A stretch of 12,693 nucleotides of DNA from NCBI GenBank assembly GCA_007117185.1, contig SKHA01000190.1, forward strand, positions 1 through 12,693, written 5' to 3'. The notes below the pieces were generated by a model that saw only the letters and a program-made list of their open reading frames with translations, did not search any database and had not been told where the DNA came from. The stretch is from Spirochaeta sp. (lineage in GTDB: Bacteria; Spirochaetota; Spirochaetia; DSM-27196; Alkalispirochaetaceae). Below are positions 1 through 6,383 of the stretch, in pieces. The stretch's first letter is position 1. Each line of letters opens with the position of its first letter. A program made the position numbers and the translations under genes.

Positions 1-82
1 AATCCACCCCCGCCAGGCGGTACTGCTCCGCCTCCCAGTCCATCTCCGGTTCCACGTAATCGGTTGTGCGGCATCGAAACAT
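1..82 (-). CDS. 5' end of a possible D-2-hydroxyacid dehydrogenase (partial)
   Basis: A minus-strand frame opens at ATG 82-80 and stays open to the window edge, giving 27 residues that begin MFRCRTTDYVEPEMDWEAEQ. An in-frame TAG at 94-92 leaves this ATG as the only reasonable start. No strong Shine-Dalgarno sequence is visible. The TDYVEPEMDWE...AGVD pattern resembles the first strand and helix of CtBP-like D-isomer 2-hydroxyacid dehydrogenases, NAD-dependent cytosolic enzymes acting on 2-keto or 2-hydroxy acids. This rests on a short N-terminal resemblance only; no catalytic or NAD-binding residue is inside the window. The gene is divergent from hsp20 and shares the 83-463 intergenic region with it. 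Confidence 0.4.
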   Translation of the reverse strand, partial: MFRCRTTDYVEPEMDWEAEQYRLAGVD

Positions 83-157
83 CGCCCGATACTACCGGAA
101 TGGAGTACCCGGGGGAAGGCAGGAATGAACCACTCCACCCCACCTGGACACGACCAA

Positions 158-174
158 TGTGTCAAAAAGACACA
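158..174. promoter_or_regulatory. Inverted repeat, candidate enhancer site for a sigma-54 activator
   Basis: TGTGTC-AAAAA-GACACA is a perfect 6-bp inverted repeat with a 5-bp spacer. Its centre is about 195 bp upstream of the start expected from the sigma-54 promoter at 333-350. That distance and geometry are typical of enhancer sites for NtrC-type activators. The role is inferred; a fortuitous repeat is possible. Confidence 0.4.
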
Positions 175-332
175 CAACAGTAGGGATTTTTTGACCCTGT
201 TTCGTTTTTACCCGCATCGGGTACTGCCGCCGGGGTTCCCTAACCCGTCTATTGGCGGATGTATGGCTGTCAGAGGTATATAACTGCTTACACAGTAAAT
301 AAATACGAATTTCTTCCGTGTACGTGGAAAAG

Positions 333-350
333 TTGGCACGATTCCTGCTT
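333..350 (+). promoter_or_regulatory. Sigma-54 (RpoN) promoter for hsp20
   Basis: The sequence TTGGCACGATTCCTGCTT matches the RpoN consensus TGGCACG-N4-TTGC. The -24 GG (335-336) and -12 GC (347-348) have exactly 10 bases between them, and the whole TGGCACG block is present. Transcription should start near base 360. RpoN promoters need an ATP-driven activator, so hsp20 is probably under inducible, activator-dependent control rather than sigma-32 or HrcA/CIRCE control. No CIRCE element is seen. Confidence 0.8.
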
Positions 351-403
351 AATAATACGCAGAAGAAGATGCAGGAACGATGGGGTATACAGAAGGCGCC
401 GGT

Positions 404-420
404 TCGGGCCTCAGCCCCGA
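404..420 (+). other. GC-rich hairpin in the hsp20 leader
   Basis: TCGGG (404-408) pairs with CCCGA (416-420) across a 7-base loop, inside the predicted 5' UTR. No U-tract follows, so it is not a terminator. It may stabilise the mRNA or take part in a folded leader; the role is unknown. Confidence 0.35.
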
Positions 421-446
421 TCGAAAAACAACACCCTGCATCAAAC

Positions 447-461
447 CACACAGGAGGTGTG
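447..461 (+). promoter_or_regulatory. Small hairpin carrying the hsp20 Shine-Dalgarno in its loop
   Basis: CACAC (447-451) pairs perfectly with GTGTG (457-461), leaving AGGAG (452-456), the ribosome-binding core, in the loop two bases before ATG 464. An alternative pairing, ACACC (431-435) with GGTGT (456-460), would cover part of the same site. Small heat-shock genes often carry RNA thermometers (ROSE, fourU) at this place. This hairpin matches neither class in sequence, so a thermosensor role is only a hypothesis. Confidence 0.4.
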
Positions 462-463
462 CA

Positions 464-898
464 ATGAATTACATGACTGTCCGTCGTCCCGTAGCAACCG
501 TCAATCACGGTGCAACGTCGTTTGATCGTCTCTTTGATTCGATCTTCTCCACCATGCCCGGCTGGACCGGCAGCAAGTTCCCCGTGGATATCCGGTCCGA
601 AGAGAACGAATACGTCATCGAAGCGGATCTGCCGGGTCTGCTGGAAGACAGAATCAATGTCCGCGTGGAGGACAACCTGCTGGTGATCGAGTCACAGACC
701 GAAGAGGTGAAGGAAGAGGCTGCAGACAATTACATTGTCCGCGAGCGGGGAACCCGCGCCTTCTACCGCAGTTTTGCCCTTCCCAAGGATGCCGACCACG
801 GCAAGATCGAAGGGACCTACCGCAACGGGGTTCTCACCGTAACGGTAGCCAAAAAGCCCGAGGCCAAGCCCCGGCAGATCAAGATCAGCCGCGGCTGA
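464..898 (+). CDS. Small heat-shock protein, Hsp20/alpha-crystallin family
   Basis: A 144-residue cytosolic, ATP-independent holdase chaperone that binds unfolding proteins until the DnaK/ClpB systems refold them. ATG 464 is chosen because AGGAGGTG at 452-459 sits just upstream; upstream in-frame codons read through the leader and have no ribosome site. An N-terminal arm of about 38 residues (with FDRLFDSIF) precedes the alpha-crystallin domain (about 39-131), which holds the ADLPGL motif (55-60) and the signature NGVLTVTVAKK (121-131). The C-terminal I-x-I anchor used in oligomer assembly is IKI at 139-141. Length is normal for bacterial class A sHsps. The gene appears monocistronic, between a sigma-54 promoter and a strong terminator. 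The family call is very secure; the client range cannot be read from sequence. Confidence 0.95.
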   Translation: MNYMTVRRPVATVNHGATSFDRLFDSIFSTMPGWTGSKFPVDIRSEENEYVIEADLPGLLEDRINVRVEDNLLVIESQTEEVKEEAADNYIVRERGTRAFYRSFALPKDADHGKIEGTYRNGVLTVTVAKKPEAKPRQIKISRG

Positions 899-1547
899 CG
901 AAAGGGCGCCCCTCCGGGGGCGCCTTTTTTTTCGCCTCCGGGACTCCCATCTCCCGGGCGATCGCCCTCATTGAGGGGAACCCTCCGGGACCGTAGAACA
1001 GACAGCGCATCCCCGCCGCGTGAGCTGCGGTGCGGCCATTCTCGGAATCTTCGATGACCAGGCACCCCCCGGGGGCTACCCCGAGACGCCGCGCTGCCTC
1101 CAGAAAGATTGCCGGGTCGGGTTTGCTCCTGGCTACCTCGTCACCGCTGACCTGGACGCGGAACAGCCCTTCCGTTTCGGTGACCTTCAGGGTGTCCCGG
1201 ATCTGCTCCAGCGGCGCCGAGGAGGCCACCGCCAGGGGAACGCCCGTGGCGGCCAGGTGGCGGATCAGCTCCACCGCCCCTGGGACCTCCGGGACCCCTT
1301 CCCGTGCCGCCTGGCGGTACCGCTGCCGCTCCAGCTGTACCAGCTCATCTATCGGGCGGGGAAGCGGCCTGGTCTCCCCGATACGGCGCCACATGTCGGC
1401 GCTGCTCATCCCCAGAAACGTCTCGTGCTCCGCTGTGGCGATCTCAAGTCCCAGTTCCCGGAACAGCTGTCCCTCCACGCGGTAGTGCAGGGGCTCGCTG
1501 TCGATGATCACCCCGTCCATATCAAAAATCACTGCTGCTGCGTCCAT
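885..1547 (-). CDS. HAD-superfamily phosphatase, beta-phosphoglucomutase-like
   Basis: A 220-residue cytosolic hydrolase of the subclass I HAD family (PGMB/YqaB/GS1-like), expected to dephosphorylate or isomerise a sugar phosphate or similar small metabolite. All motifs are present: I, DMDGVIID with nucleophile D9 and acid/base D11; II, Ser in VASSAP (about 109); III, K142 in SKPDP; IV, ED at 166-167 in VIEDSENG. The helical cap lies between about 18 and 85. ATG 1547 is chosen because the catalytic strand begins five residues later; a GGAG lies upstream but very close (2 bases). The last ~17 residues (KKKAPPEGRPFVSRG end) are encoded by the hsp20 terminator, and the stop overlaps hsp20 by 14 bp. 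It diverges from the IIA gene across about 50 bp. The substrate is unknown. Confidence 0.9.
   Translation of the reverse strand: MDAAAVIFDMDGVIIDSEPLHYRVEGQLFRELGLEIATAEHETFLGMSSADMWRRIGETRPLPRPIDELVQLERQRYRQAAREGVPEVPGAVELIRHLAATGVPLAVASSAPLEQIRDTLKVTETEGLFRVQVSGDEVARSKPDPAIFLEAARRLGVAPGGCLVIEDSENGRTAAHAAGMRCLFYGPGGFPSMRAIAREMGVPEAKKKAPPEGRPFVSRG
905..932 (+). terminator. Rho-independent terminator of hsp20
   Basis: An 8-bp perfect GC stem (905-912 with 917-924, GGCGCCCC/GGGGCGCC), a 4-base loop and a run of eight T (925-932), starting 6 bases after the hsp20 stop. In the other direction the hairpin is followed by CTTT only, so it works mainly for the plus strand. It lies wholly within the coding end of the convergent HAD gene. 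Confidence 0.9.
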
Positions 1548-1565
1548 GGCTCCAGGGTACCGCAG

Positions 1566-1594
1566 TTGACACGTACCTGTCCCCTGTCTAGTCT
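1566..1594 (+). promoter_or_regulatory. Candidate sigma-70 promoter for the 1.6-8.1 kb operon
   Basis: A perfect -35 TTGACA (1566-1571) is followed after exactly 17 bases by TAGTCT (1589-1594), a -10 box matching three of six consensus bases. Transcription would begin near 1601, only a few bases before ATG 1604, so the first gene might be translated with almost no leader. The weak -10 makes this tentative. No other promoter-like sequence is evident in the short gap. Confidence 0.45.
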
Positions 1595-1603
1595 GTAGTG
1601 ACG

Positions 1604-2053
1604 ATGAACCTGAAGAAAGTACTGTCTCCTGCGGTGATGTTTGCCGAGCTTGCCGGCGACGACAAAGAGTCGGTGATCCGGGACATGGTGACCCGGCTGG
1701 CGCGGGCGCGGGGCGTGGAGTCCCAGCTTCCGGAGATGATCCGGGTCGTGCTGGAGCGGGAAGAGAAGGACTCCACCGGTCTTGAACACGGCATCGCCGT
1801 CCCCCACGGGAAAACTGACGCTGTTGCCTCGCTGGTAGCGGGGATCGGCCGGGTCTCTGAAGGGGTTGATTTCGCCTCCCGGGACGGAAAACCCACCCGG
1901 ATCCTGGTGATGACCGTCTCTCCCGCGGCAACCAGTGGTCCGCACCTGCAGTTTCTCAGCGAGGTGGTCCGTCTGCTGAAGGATGAAGCCCAGCGGCAGG
2001 CGCTGCTGGACGCCCCCACGGCGGAGGCGATGTACAACGCGATGGTCCGGTGA
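1604..2053 (+). CDS. PTS IIA-like (fructose/PtsN-type) regulatory protein
   Basis: About 149 residues forming a complete PTS EIIA type-2 domain (PF00359). The phosphorylatable histidine lies in GIAVPHGK, at about residue 68, in the usual context (EHGIAVPHGKTDAV). In this family the His takes phosphate from HPr or NPr. PtsN-like members lack a sugar permease and act as regulators, known in enterobacteria to control potassium transport systems. No IIB or IIC partner is seen here. Instead the next gene, 12 bp downstream, is a cation/proton antiporter, so a role in controlling that transporter is a fair inference. ATG 1604 is favoured; an in-frame GTG at 1598 would add two residues. Neither has a strong Shine-Dalgarno. 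The family call is secure; the partner is inferred. Confidence 0.9.
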   Translation: MNLKKVLSPAVMFAELAGDDKESVIRDMVTRLARARGVESQLPEMIRVVLEREEKDSTGLEHGIAVPHGKTDAVASLVAGIGRVSEGVDFASRDGKPTRILVMTVSPAATSGPHLQFLSEVVRLLKDEAQRQALLDAPTAEAMYNAMVR

Positions 2054-2065
2054 GTTGAGGTAACA

Positions 2066-3682
2066 ATGAGTCACGCAATGACGGTGCTGGTGCTGCAACT
2101 GGCGGTACTGACGCTGCTGGCCACCCTGATGGGTCACATCTTCCAGAAGCGGCTGCACCTGCCCAGGGTCCTGGGGGAGCTCTCGGCGGGGATGCTCGCC
2201 GGGCCGTTTCTCCTGGGTCGGCTCGTGTTACCTGGTCTGCACCAACCCCTCTTTCCCTTTGCAGACGCCGGAGTTCTCCCCGTTTCGGTGGAACTCTACG
2301 GCATCGCTGTGGTGGCCTCGATCATCCTCCTCTTTCTGGCGGGGCTGGAAACGGACCTGCCCACCTTCATGCGTTTTGCCGGTGTCGGCGGAACTGTCGG
2401 CATTGTCGGAGTGACTGTGAGTTTCCTCTTCGGGGCGGGGTCAGCGGTGCTCTTCCTGCCCTCGGTCCAGACGATCATGGATCCCCGGGCGCTCTTCCTG
2501 GGAACCCTCTCCACCGCAACCTCGGTGGGAATCACCGCCCGGATTCTCTCTGAACGGAAGAAGATGTCCTCTCCCGAGGGGGTGACAATCCTCGCCGCGG
2601 CGGTTCTTGACGACGTGATCGGCATCGTCCTGCTGGCGGTGGTTGTTGCCCTGGCGCGGGTACAGAACGGCGGGGTGGACTGGAGCCGGGTGGGGCTGGT
2701 GGCGGCGAAAGCGTTCGGGTTCTGGATCGCCGCGACGGTGATTGGCATTCTTGTCGCACCGCTGCTGGTACGCGGTCTCAAGCGGATGCAGTCCCTGGAG
2801 GTGATCGCCGGGGTCGCCTTCGCCCTGGCGCTGCTGCTGGCGGGGCTGGCCGAGACGGTGGGGCTGGCGATGATCATCGGTGCCTACGTGATGGGGCTCT
2901 CATTGAGTCCTACCGACGTGGCCGATCAGATTCGGGAGCGCCTGCACGGTCTGTATGCGTTTCTGGTGCCGGTCTTCTTCGCGGTGATGGGGTTGATGGT
3001 GGATTTTGCCGCCCTGCGGGGTGCTCTGGTCTTCGGTTTGATCTTCTCCGTGGTGGCGATCGCCGGGAAGGTGATCGGTTGCGGACTGCCTGCGCTTGCC
3101 CTGGGGTTCAACCTGCGCGGAGCCCTGCGCATCGGCGCGGGGATGCTTCCCCGGGGCGAGGTGACCCTGATCGTCGCCGGCATCGGTCTTTCCAGCGGGG
3201 TGATCGGGCCGGACCTCTTCGGGGTGGCAGTGATGACCCTGCTGGTGAGCAGCATCGTGGCCCCGCCGGTGTTGATCGCCAGCTTCAACGGGGGCAGCGG
3301 GTACCGCCGCGCCGAGAAGAGCGCTGCCGGTCCGGCGGCCCGGCAGGTACAGCTCACCCTGCCGTCGCTGAACGCCGCGGATTTTCTGCGCGGGCGGATC
3401 GTGGAGGCATTTCGATCTGAAGGATTCTACGTCTCCCGGGTGGACATGAACTCCCGGATCTACCGCATCCGCCAGGACGACGTGCACATTACCCTGGACC
3501 AGCGTGGGACGGTGATCAGCCTGAACACCGACGGGAAGAACGAACAGCTGGTGCGGCTGATCCTGCTGGAGGAGCTGGTCGAGCTCAGGGACCTTATCGC
3601 AGGGCTGCAGAAGATGGACGAATCCGGCCCCGGTGGCGGTGGACGGCTGGGAGACGATCTGGTGGGAGGGTTGTTTGACTGA
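2066..3682 (+). CDS. CPA2-type cation/proton antiporter (KefB/NapA-like)
   Basis: A 538-residue inner-membrane monovalent cation:H+ antiporter. Residues about 5-405 form the Na+/H+ exchanger domain (PF00999) with roughly a dozen hydrophobic segments. Key features are the TATSVGITARIL stretch (150-161), the ion-binding aspartate pair in AAVLDDVIGI (D182-D183), and the conserved MLPRGEVTLIVA loop (360-371). A hydrophilic tail (about 410-538) holds an alpha/beta-like region and a charged helix (EELVELRDLIAGL). No RCK/TrkA-N GxGxxG motif is visible, so this is not a canonical KefC with a glutathione-binding domain. The start ATG has GAGG five bases upstream. It follows the IIA gene by 12 bp and its stop overlaps the patatin start, indicating coupled translation. 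Whether it carries K+ or Na+ cannot be told. Confidence 0.92.
   Translation: MSHAMTVLVLQLAVLTLLATLMGHIFQKRLHLPRVLGELSAGMLAGPFLLGRLVLPGLHQPLFPFADAGVLPVSVELYGIAVVASIILLFLAGLETDLPTFMRFAGVGGTVGIVGVTVSFLFGAGSAVLFLPSVQTIMDPRALFLGTLSTATSVGITARILSERKKMSSPEGVTILAAAVLDDVIGIVLLAVVVALARVQNGGVDWSRVGLVAAKAFGFWIAATVIGILVAPLLVRGLKRMQSLEVIAGVAFALALLLAGLAETVGLAMIIGAYVMGLSLSPTDVADQIRERLHGLYAFLVPVFFAVMGLMVDFAALRGALVFGLIFSVVAIAGKVIGCGLPALALGFNLRGALRIGAGMLPRGEVTLIVAGIGLSSGVIGPDLFGVAVMTLLVSSIVAPPVLIASFNGGSGYRRAEKSAAGPAARQVQLTLPSLNAADFLRGRIVEAFRSEGFYVSRVDMNSRIYRIRQDDVHITLDQRGTVISLNTDGKNEQLVRLILLEELVELRDLIAGLQKMDESGPGGGGRLGDDLVGGLFD
3664..3670 (+). promoter_or_regulatory. Shine-Dalgarno that sets a TTG start for the patatin gene
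   Basis: GGGAGGG lies within the antiporter's last codons, four bases before TTG 3675. This makes TTG 3675 more likely than the upstream in-frame GTG 3633, which has no ribosome-binding sequence and would add 14 residues encoded inside the antiporter gene. Confidence 0.65.
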
Positions 3683-4658
3683 CGGATTTCGCCGACTCCG
3701 GCGGTATCGGCGACTGCTGCGGGGACCGGTGGGAGTCGCTCTGGGCGGTGGTGGCGCCCGGGGGATCGCCCACGCCGGTGTACTTGAGGTGATGGACCGG
3801 TATCCGGCGCTGCGCCCAAAGATCCTCGCCGGGTCGTCAGCCGGGTCGGTGATGGCGGTACTCTACGCCGCGGGGATCCCAGTCTCGGAGATCCGCACCT
3901 TTGCTTCCGAACTGGACTGGTTCTCCCACGTGGTACGCTTTTCCGATATTCTGGACTTGCGGGACGGCGGATTTGCCGGGCTCCTGCCGAATAACCGTCT
4001 GGGAGATGTGGTGAACCGCCGCATCGGCGGCCGGAGCTTTGACGACCTTCCCCGGGATGTGGCGGTGGTCGCCGCAGACATCCAGAATCGGCGACGGATC
4101 ATCTTTACCAGCCGCCGGGCGGCGAGACGGATGAACCGCCGGGAGCTGGAGCGGTTCCTCCCGGTACCCCGGGGTGACCTGCCGGGAGCTGAGACGGTGG
4201 TGATCTCCAGCGTCAGCGACGTGGGCCTCGCGATCCGGGCCAGCTGTGCTGTCCCGGGGTTCTTCCGACCGGTGGAGGTGGCGGGAATGCTGCTGGTGGA
4301 CGGCGGGGTGGTGGATCAGACCCCGGTGGACGTGGTCCGCGCCATGGGGGCCCGCTTTTCCATCGGCGTCAGCCTGGCGTTGTCCTTCATGCCCCAGAAG
4401 CTTGCCTCACCCACCCAGGCCCTCAGCGGGACGGTGGGGATGCTGGGTATCCAGCAGCTGCGCCGCAGCCTCGAGCTGGCAGATGTGGGCTTTCAGGTCT
4501 CGGGGATCGAAGCGCGCAGCCCGGTGAAACCGCACCAGCTGGACCTGATAGAAACGGCTGAACAGGATATGTTGAAACACCTGCGCCGCGCCCTTGGGGC
4601 GGGGCGGCTTCAGAAGCTGGCGTACACCAGCGGCGAAAACCATCGGAACGGGGAGTAA
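3675..4658 (+). CDS. Patatin-like phospholipase (RssA/NTE-type)
   Basis: About 327 residues of the bacterial patatin family (PF01734), serine lipid acyl hydrolases that release fatty acids from phospholipids, usually at the inner face of the membrane. The oxyanion hole GGGGARG is at about 24-30, the nucleophile elbow GSSAG gives Ser55, and the second catalytic residue is Asp209 in VDGG. So the Ser-Asp dyad is complete. A basic insert of about 25 residues (roughly 139-165, rich in RR and RRAARRMNRR) is longer than in compact homologues and might touch anionic lipid head groups. There is no signal peptide. A TTG start overlapping the antiporter stop by 8 bp is preferred (GTG 3633 is the alternative). 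MsrA follows after 4 bp. Substrate specificity is not evident. Confidence 0.9.
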   Translation: MTDGFRRLRRYRRLLRGPVGVALGGGGARGIAHAGVLEVMDRYPALRPKILAGSSAGSVMAVLYAAGIPVSEIRTFASELDWFSHVVRFSDILDLRDGGFAGLLPNNRLGDVVNRRIGGRSFDDLPRDVAVVAADIQNRRRIIFTSRRAARRMNRRELERFLPVPRGDLPGAETVVISSVSDVGLAIRASCAVPGFFRPVEVAGMLLVDGGVVDQTPVDVVRAMGARFSIGVSLALSFMPQKLASPTQALSGTVGMLGIQQLRRSLELADVGFQVSGIEARSPVKPHQLDLIETAEQDMLKHLRRALGAGRLQKLAYTSGENHRNGE

Positions 4659-4662
4659 GATA

Positions 4663-5199
4663 ATGGCGGAACACAATGACATGCAAACGATCGTTCTGGG
4701 AGGGGGGTGTTTCTGGTGCGTTGAGGCGCTCTACCGGCGCATTCCCGGGGTGACACACCTTGAATCGGGGTACGCCGGGGGGGAGGCGGAGAACCCCACC
4801 TACCAGGAGGTCTGCCGGGGTACCACCGGGCACGCCGAGGTGGTGCGGGTTACCTTCGATCCTCAGGTGGTTTCGCTGACACAGATCCTGGAGTTCTTCT
4901 GGCAGGCTCACGACCCCACCACGCTGAATCGCCAGGGGGCGGACGTGGGTACCCAATACCGCTCGATAATCTTGTACCTGAACGATGAACAGCGCCGGGC
5001 TGCCGAGGCCAGCCGCTCGGCGGCTCAAGGGGGTTTTTCCGACCCCATCGTCACGCAGATCGAACCGTTGGGCACGTTCTACTCTGCCGAGTCGTACCAC
5101 CGGGACTACTACGAGCAGAACCCCGGGCAGGGGTACTGCCGGGTGGTGATCGCCCCCAAACTCGAGAAGCTGGGATTTGACAGTGCACCCCGACGGTGA
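4663..5199 (+). CDS. msrA: Peptide methionine sulfoxide reductase A
   Basis: A 178-residue enzyme that reduces the S-epimer of methionine sulfoxide in proteins back to methionine, using thioredoxin. The signature GGCFWC places the catalytic cysteine at residue 16, with a second Cys at 19. Other conserved blocks are SGYAGG, NPTYQEVCRGTTGHAEVV, the HDPTTLNRQGADVGTQYRS segment and the C-terminal GYCRVVIAPKLEKL, whose Cys may act as the resolving cysteine. Length is that of a stand-alone MsrA with no MsrB fusion. ATG 4663 has GGGGAG 7 bases upstream. The gene sits 4 bp after the patatin gene and its end overlaps the dGTPase-like start. The window's own thioredoxin/CcdA genes are extracytoplasmic and are unlikely to be its direct reductant. 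Confidence 0.96.
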   Translation: MAEHNDMQTIVLGGGCFWCVEALYRRIPGVTHLESGYAGGEAENPTYQEVCRGTTGHAEVVRVTFDPQVVSLTQILEFFWQAHDPTTLNRQGADVGTQYRSIILYLNDEQRRAAEASRSAAQGGFSDPIVTQIEPLGTFYSAESYHRDYYEQNPGQGYCRVVIAPKLEKLGFDSAPRR

Positions 5200-6349
5200 T
5201 TCCCAGGAGGGGCTCTTCTTCCGGAATGAACTGCCCCGGGAGGTTCTGCATCGACGTCTCCGTCCCCGGGAGGAAGACCAGCGGGACATGCGGGGGCCCT
5301 ACTTCCGGGATACCACCGCGGTAATTCACTCCTATCCCTTCCGGCGGATGAAGCACAAAACCCAGGTCTTTTTTGCGCCGCGGAACGACCACATCTGCAC
5401 ACGGATAGAGCACGTCATGCACGTGGCGACCATCGCCGCCACCATCTGCCGCGCCCTGAGCCTGGACGGCGACCTGGCCTGGGCGATCGGCCTTGGCCAC
5501 GACCTGGGTCATACCCCCTTCGGCCATCTGGGTGAGAAAATCCTCTCTCAACTGCGAGGTCTTGAGGGGTTCCGCCACGAGATCTACAGCCTCCGGGTGG
5601 TAGACCACCTGGCCAACCACGGGTCGGGGCTCAACCTGACCTACGCGGTGCGCGACGGGATCATCAACCACTGCGGTGAGAAGTTTGAACAGTCCCTGAC
5701 GCCGGACCACACCGAGAAGGACCTCTCTGCGATTCGCCGCCGCGACCGGCTGCCTGCCACCTGGGAGGGGGTTGTGGTGCGTATGTCCGACAAGATCGCC
5801 TACCTTGGCCGGGATCTGGAGGACGCGATCCAGTTGGGGCTGGTCCGCTCCGAGGACATTCCGGAGGTGGGGCGGCGCGTCCTGGGGCGAAGCAACTCCG
5901 AGATCATCGACAGCCTCGTCAACGACCTGATTCGTACCTCCCTGGAGACGGGAACGGTTGGTTTTTCCGATGCCGTGTACCGTGCGTTCCTGGAGGTCAA
6001 GGAGTTCAACTACCAGCGCATCTACAACAACCCCAAGCTGACCGGATACCACCAGTACTTCCAGCGCATCCTTGAAACGCTCTTCGGTTACCTGCAGGGG
6101 CTCTTCGAACAGTTCGGACCGGAGGTGGAGCGGTACCAGCGGGAGGGGAACACCCTGGCGGCGCGCTTCGGCGACTACGTCGGCAAGATGCAGGGGTTCT
6201 ACCTTCAGGAAGAGTCGCCACCGGAGCAGGTGGTTTTTGACTACATCGCCGGGATGACCGATGACTACGCCATCGAAAGCGTGGCGGAAATTATGGTACC
6301 CCGGCAGTTTTCCGCGCAGTTTGACACTATCCTCACCGAAGGGTTTTAG
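5177..6349 (+). CDS. dGTPase-like deoxynucleotide triphosphohydrolase (HD domain)
   Basis: A cytosolic metal-dependent HD-superfamily enzyme of up to 390 residues. Family members split dNTPs into deoxynucleoside and tripolyphosphate and so trim nucleotide pools. Signature elements appear in order: AVIHSYPFRRMKHKTQVF (about 48-65), metal-ligand His in RIEHV (79), the HD pair in GLGHDLGHTPFGHLGE (108-109), and the later Asp in MSDKIAYLGRDLEDA. The C-terminal half is alpha-helical, as expected. TTG 5177 is the longest start; GTG 5183, with GGGA upstream, is equally good. Either lies inside msrA, overlapping its end by 17-23 bp, which implies translational coupling. The family call is firm, but the preferred dNTP is unknown, so the symbol dgt is not assigned. 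Confidence 0.9.
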   Translation: MTVHPDGDSQEGLFFRNELPREVLHRRLRPREEDQRDMRGPYFRDTTAVIHSYPFRRMKHKTQVFFAPRNDHICTRIEHVMHVATIAATICRALSLDGDLAWAIGLGHDLGHTPFGHLGEKILSQLRGLEGFRHEIYSLRVVDHLANHGSGLNLTYAVRDGIINHCGEKFEQSLTPDHTEKDLSAIRRRDRLPATWEGVVVRMSDKIAYLGRDLEDAIQLGLVRSEDIPEVGRRVLGRSNSEIIDSLVNDLIRTSLETGTVGFSDAVYRAFLEVKEFNYQRIYNNPKLTGYHQYFQRILETLFGYLQGLFEQFGPEVERYQREGNTLAARFGDYVGKMQGFYLQEESPPEQVVFDYIAGMTDDYAIESVAEIMVPRQFSAQFDTILTEGF

Positions 6350-6372
6350 TCTGTCCATGACATCCGATTCAC

Positions 6373-6379
6373 AGGAGGT
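6373..6379 (+). promoter_or_regulatory. Shine-Dalgarno that sets a GTG start for the DUF368 gene
   Basis: AGGAGGT stands five bases before GTG 6384. The upstream ATG 6357 has only a distant GAAGGG (about 13 bases away), so GTG 6384 is the better start. Confidence 0.7.
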
Positions 6380-6383
6380 TTCC

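Larger units (their letters stand above)
83..463. other. Intergenic regulatory region upstream of hsp20
   Basis: About 380 bases without a credible gene, visibly richer in A and T than the coding DNA around it. Open frames here show no family resemblance. It contains a perfect inverted repeat with a five-A spacer (158-174), a short perfect repeat ACCCG-cat-CGGGT (210-222), a partly symmetric TTCC..GTAC..GGAA element (314-329), a sigma-54 promoter (333-350) and a leader of roughly 104 nt with two hairpins before the hsp20 start. Confidence 0.7.

Noticed and set aside
210..222. ACCCG-cat-CGGGT short inverted repeat as a terminator or operator
   Set aside because: Only a 5-bp arm with no T-run; common by chance in GC-rich DNA. 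Recorded only within the intergenic description.
92..508. A 138-codon minus-strand open frame across the hsp20 regulatory region
   Set aside because: Cys-rich, low-complexity translation with no family resemblance; it would overlap the hsp20 start and the sigma-54 promoter.
1548..1931. N-terminal extension of the HAD protein to a start at 1931
   Set aside because: The extension is antisense to the PTS IIA gene, is Pro/Arg/Ser-rich and has no homology pattern; the HAD fold begins right after ATG 1547.
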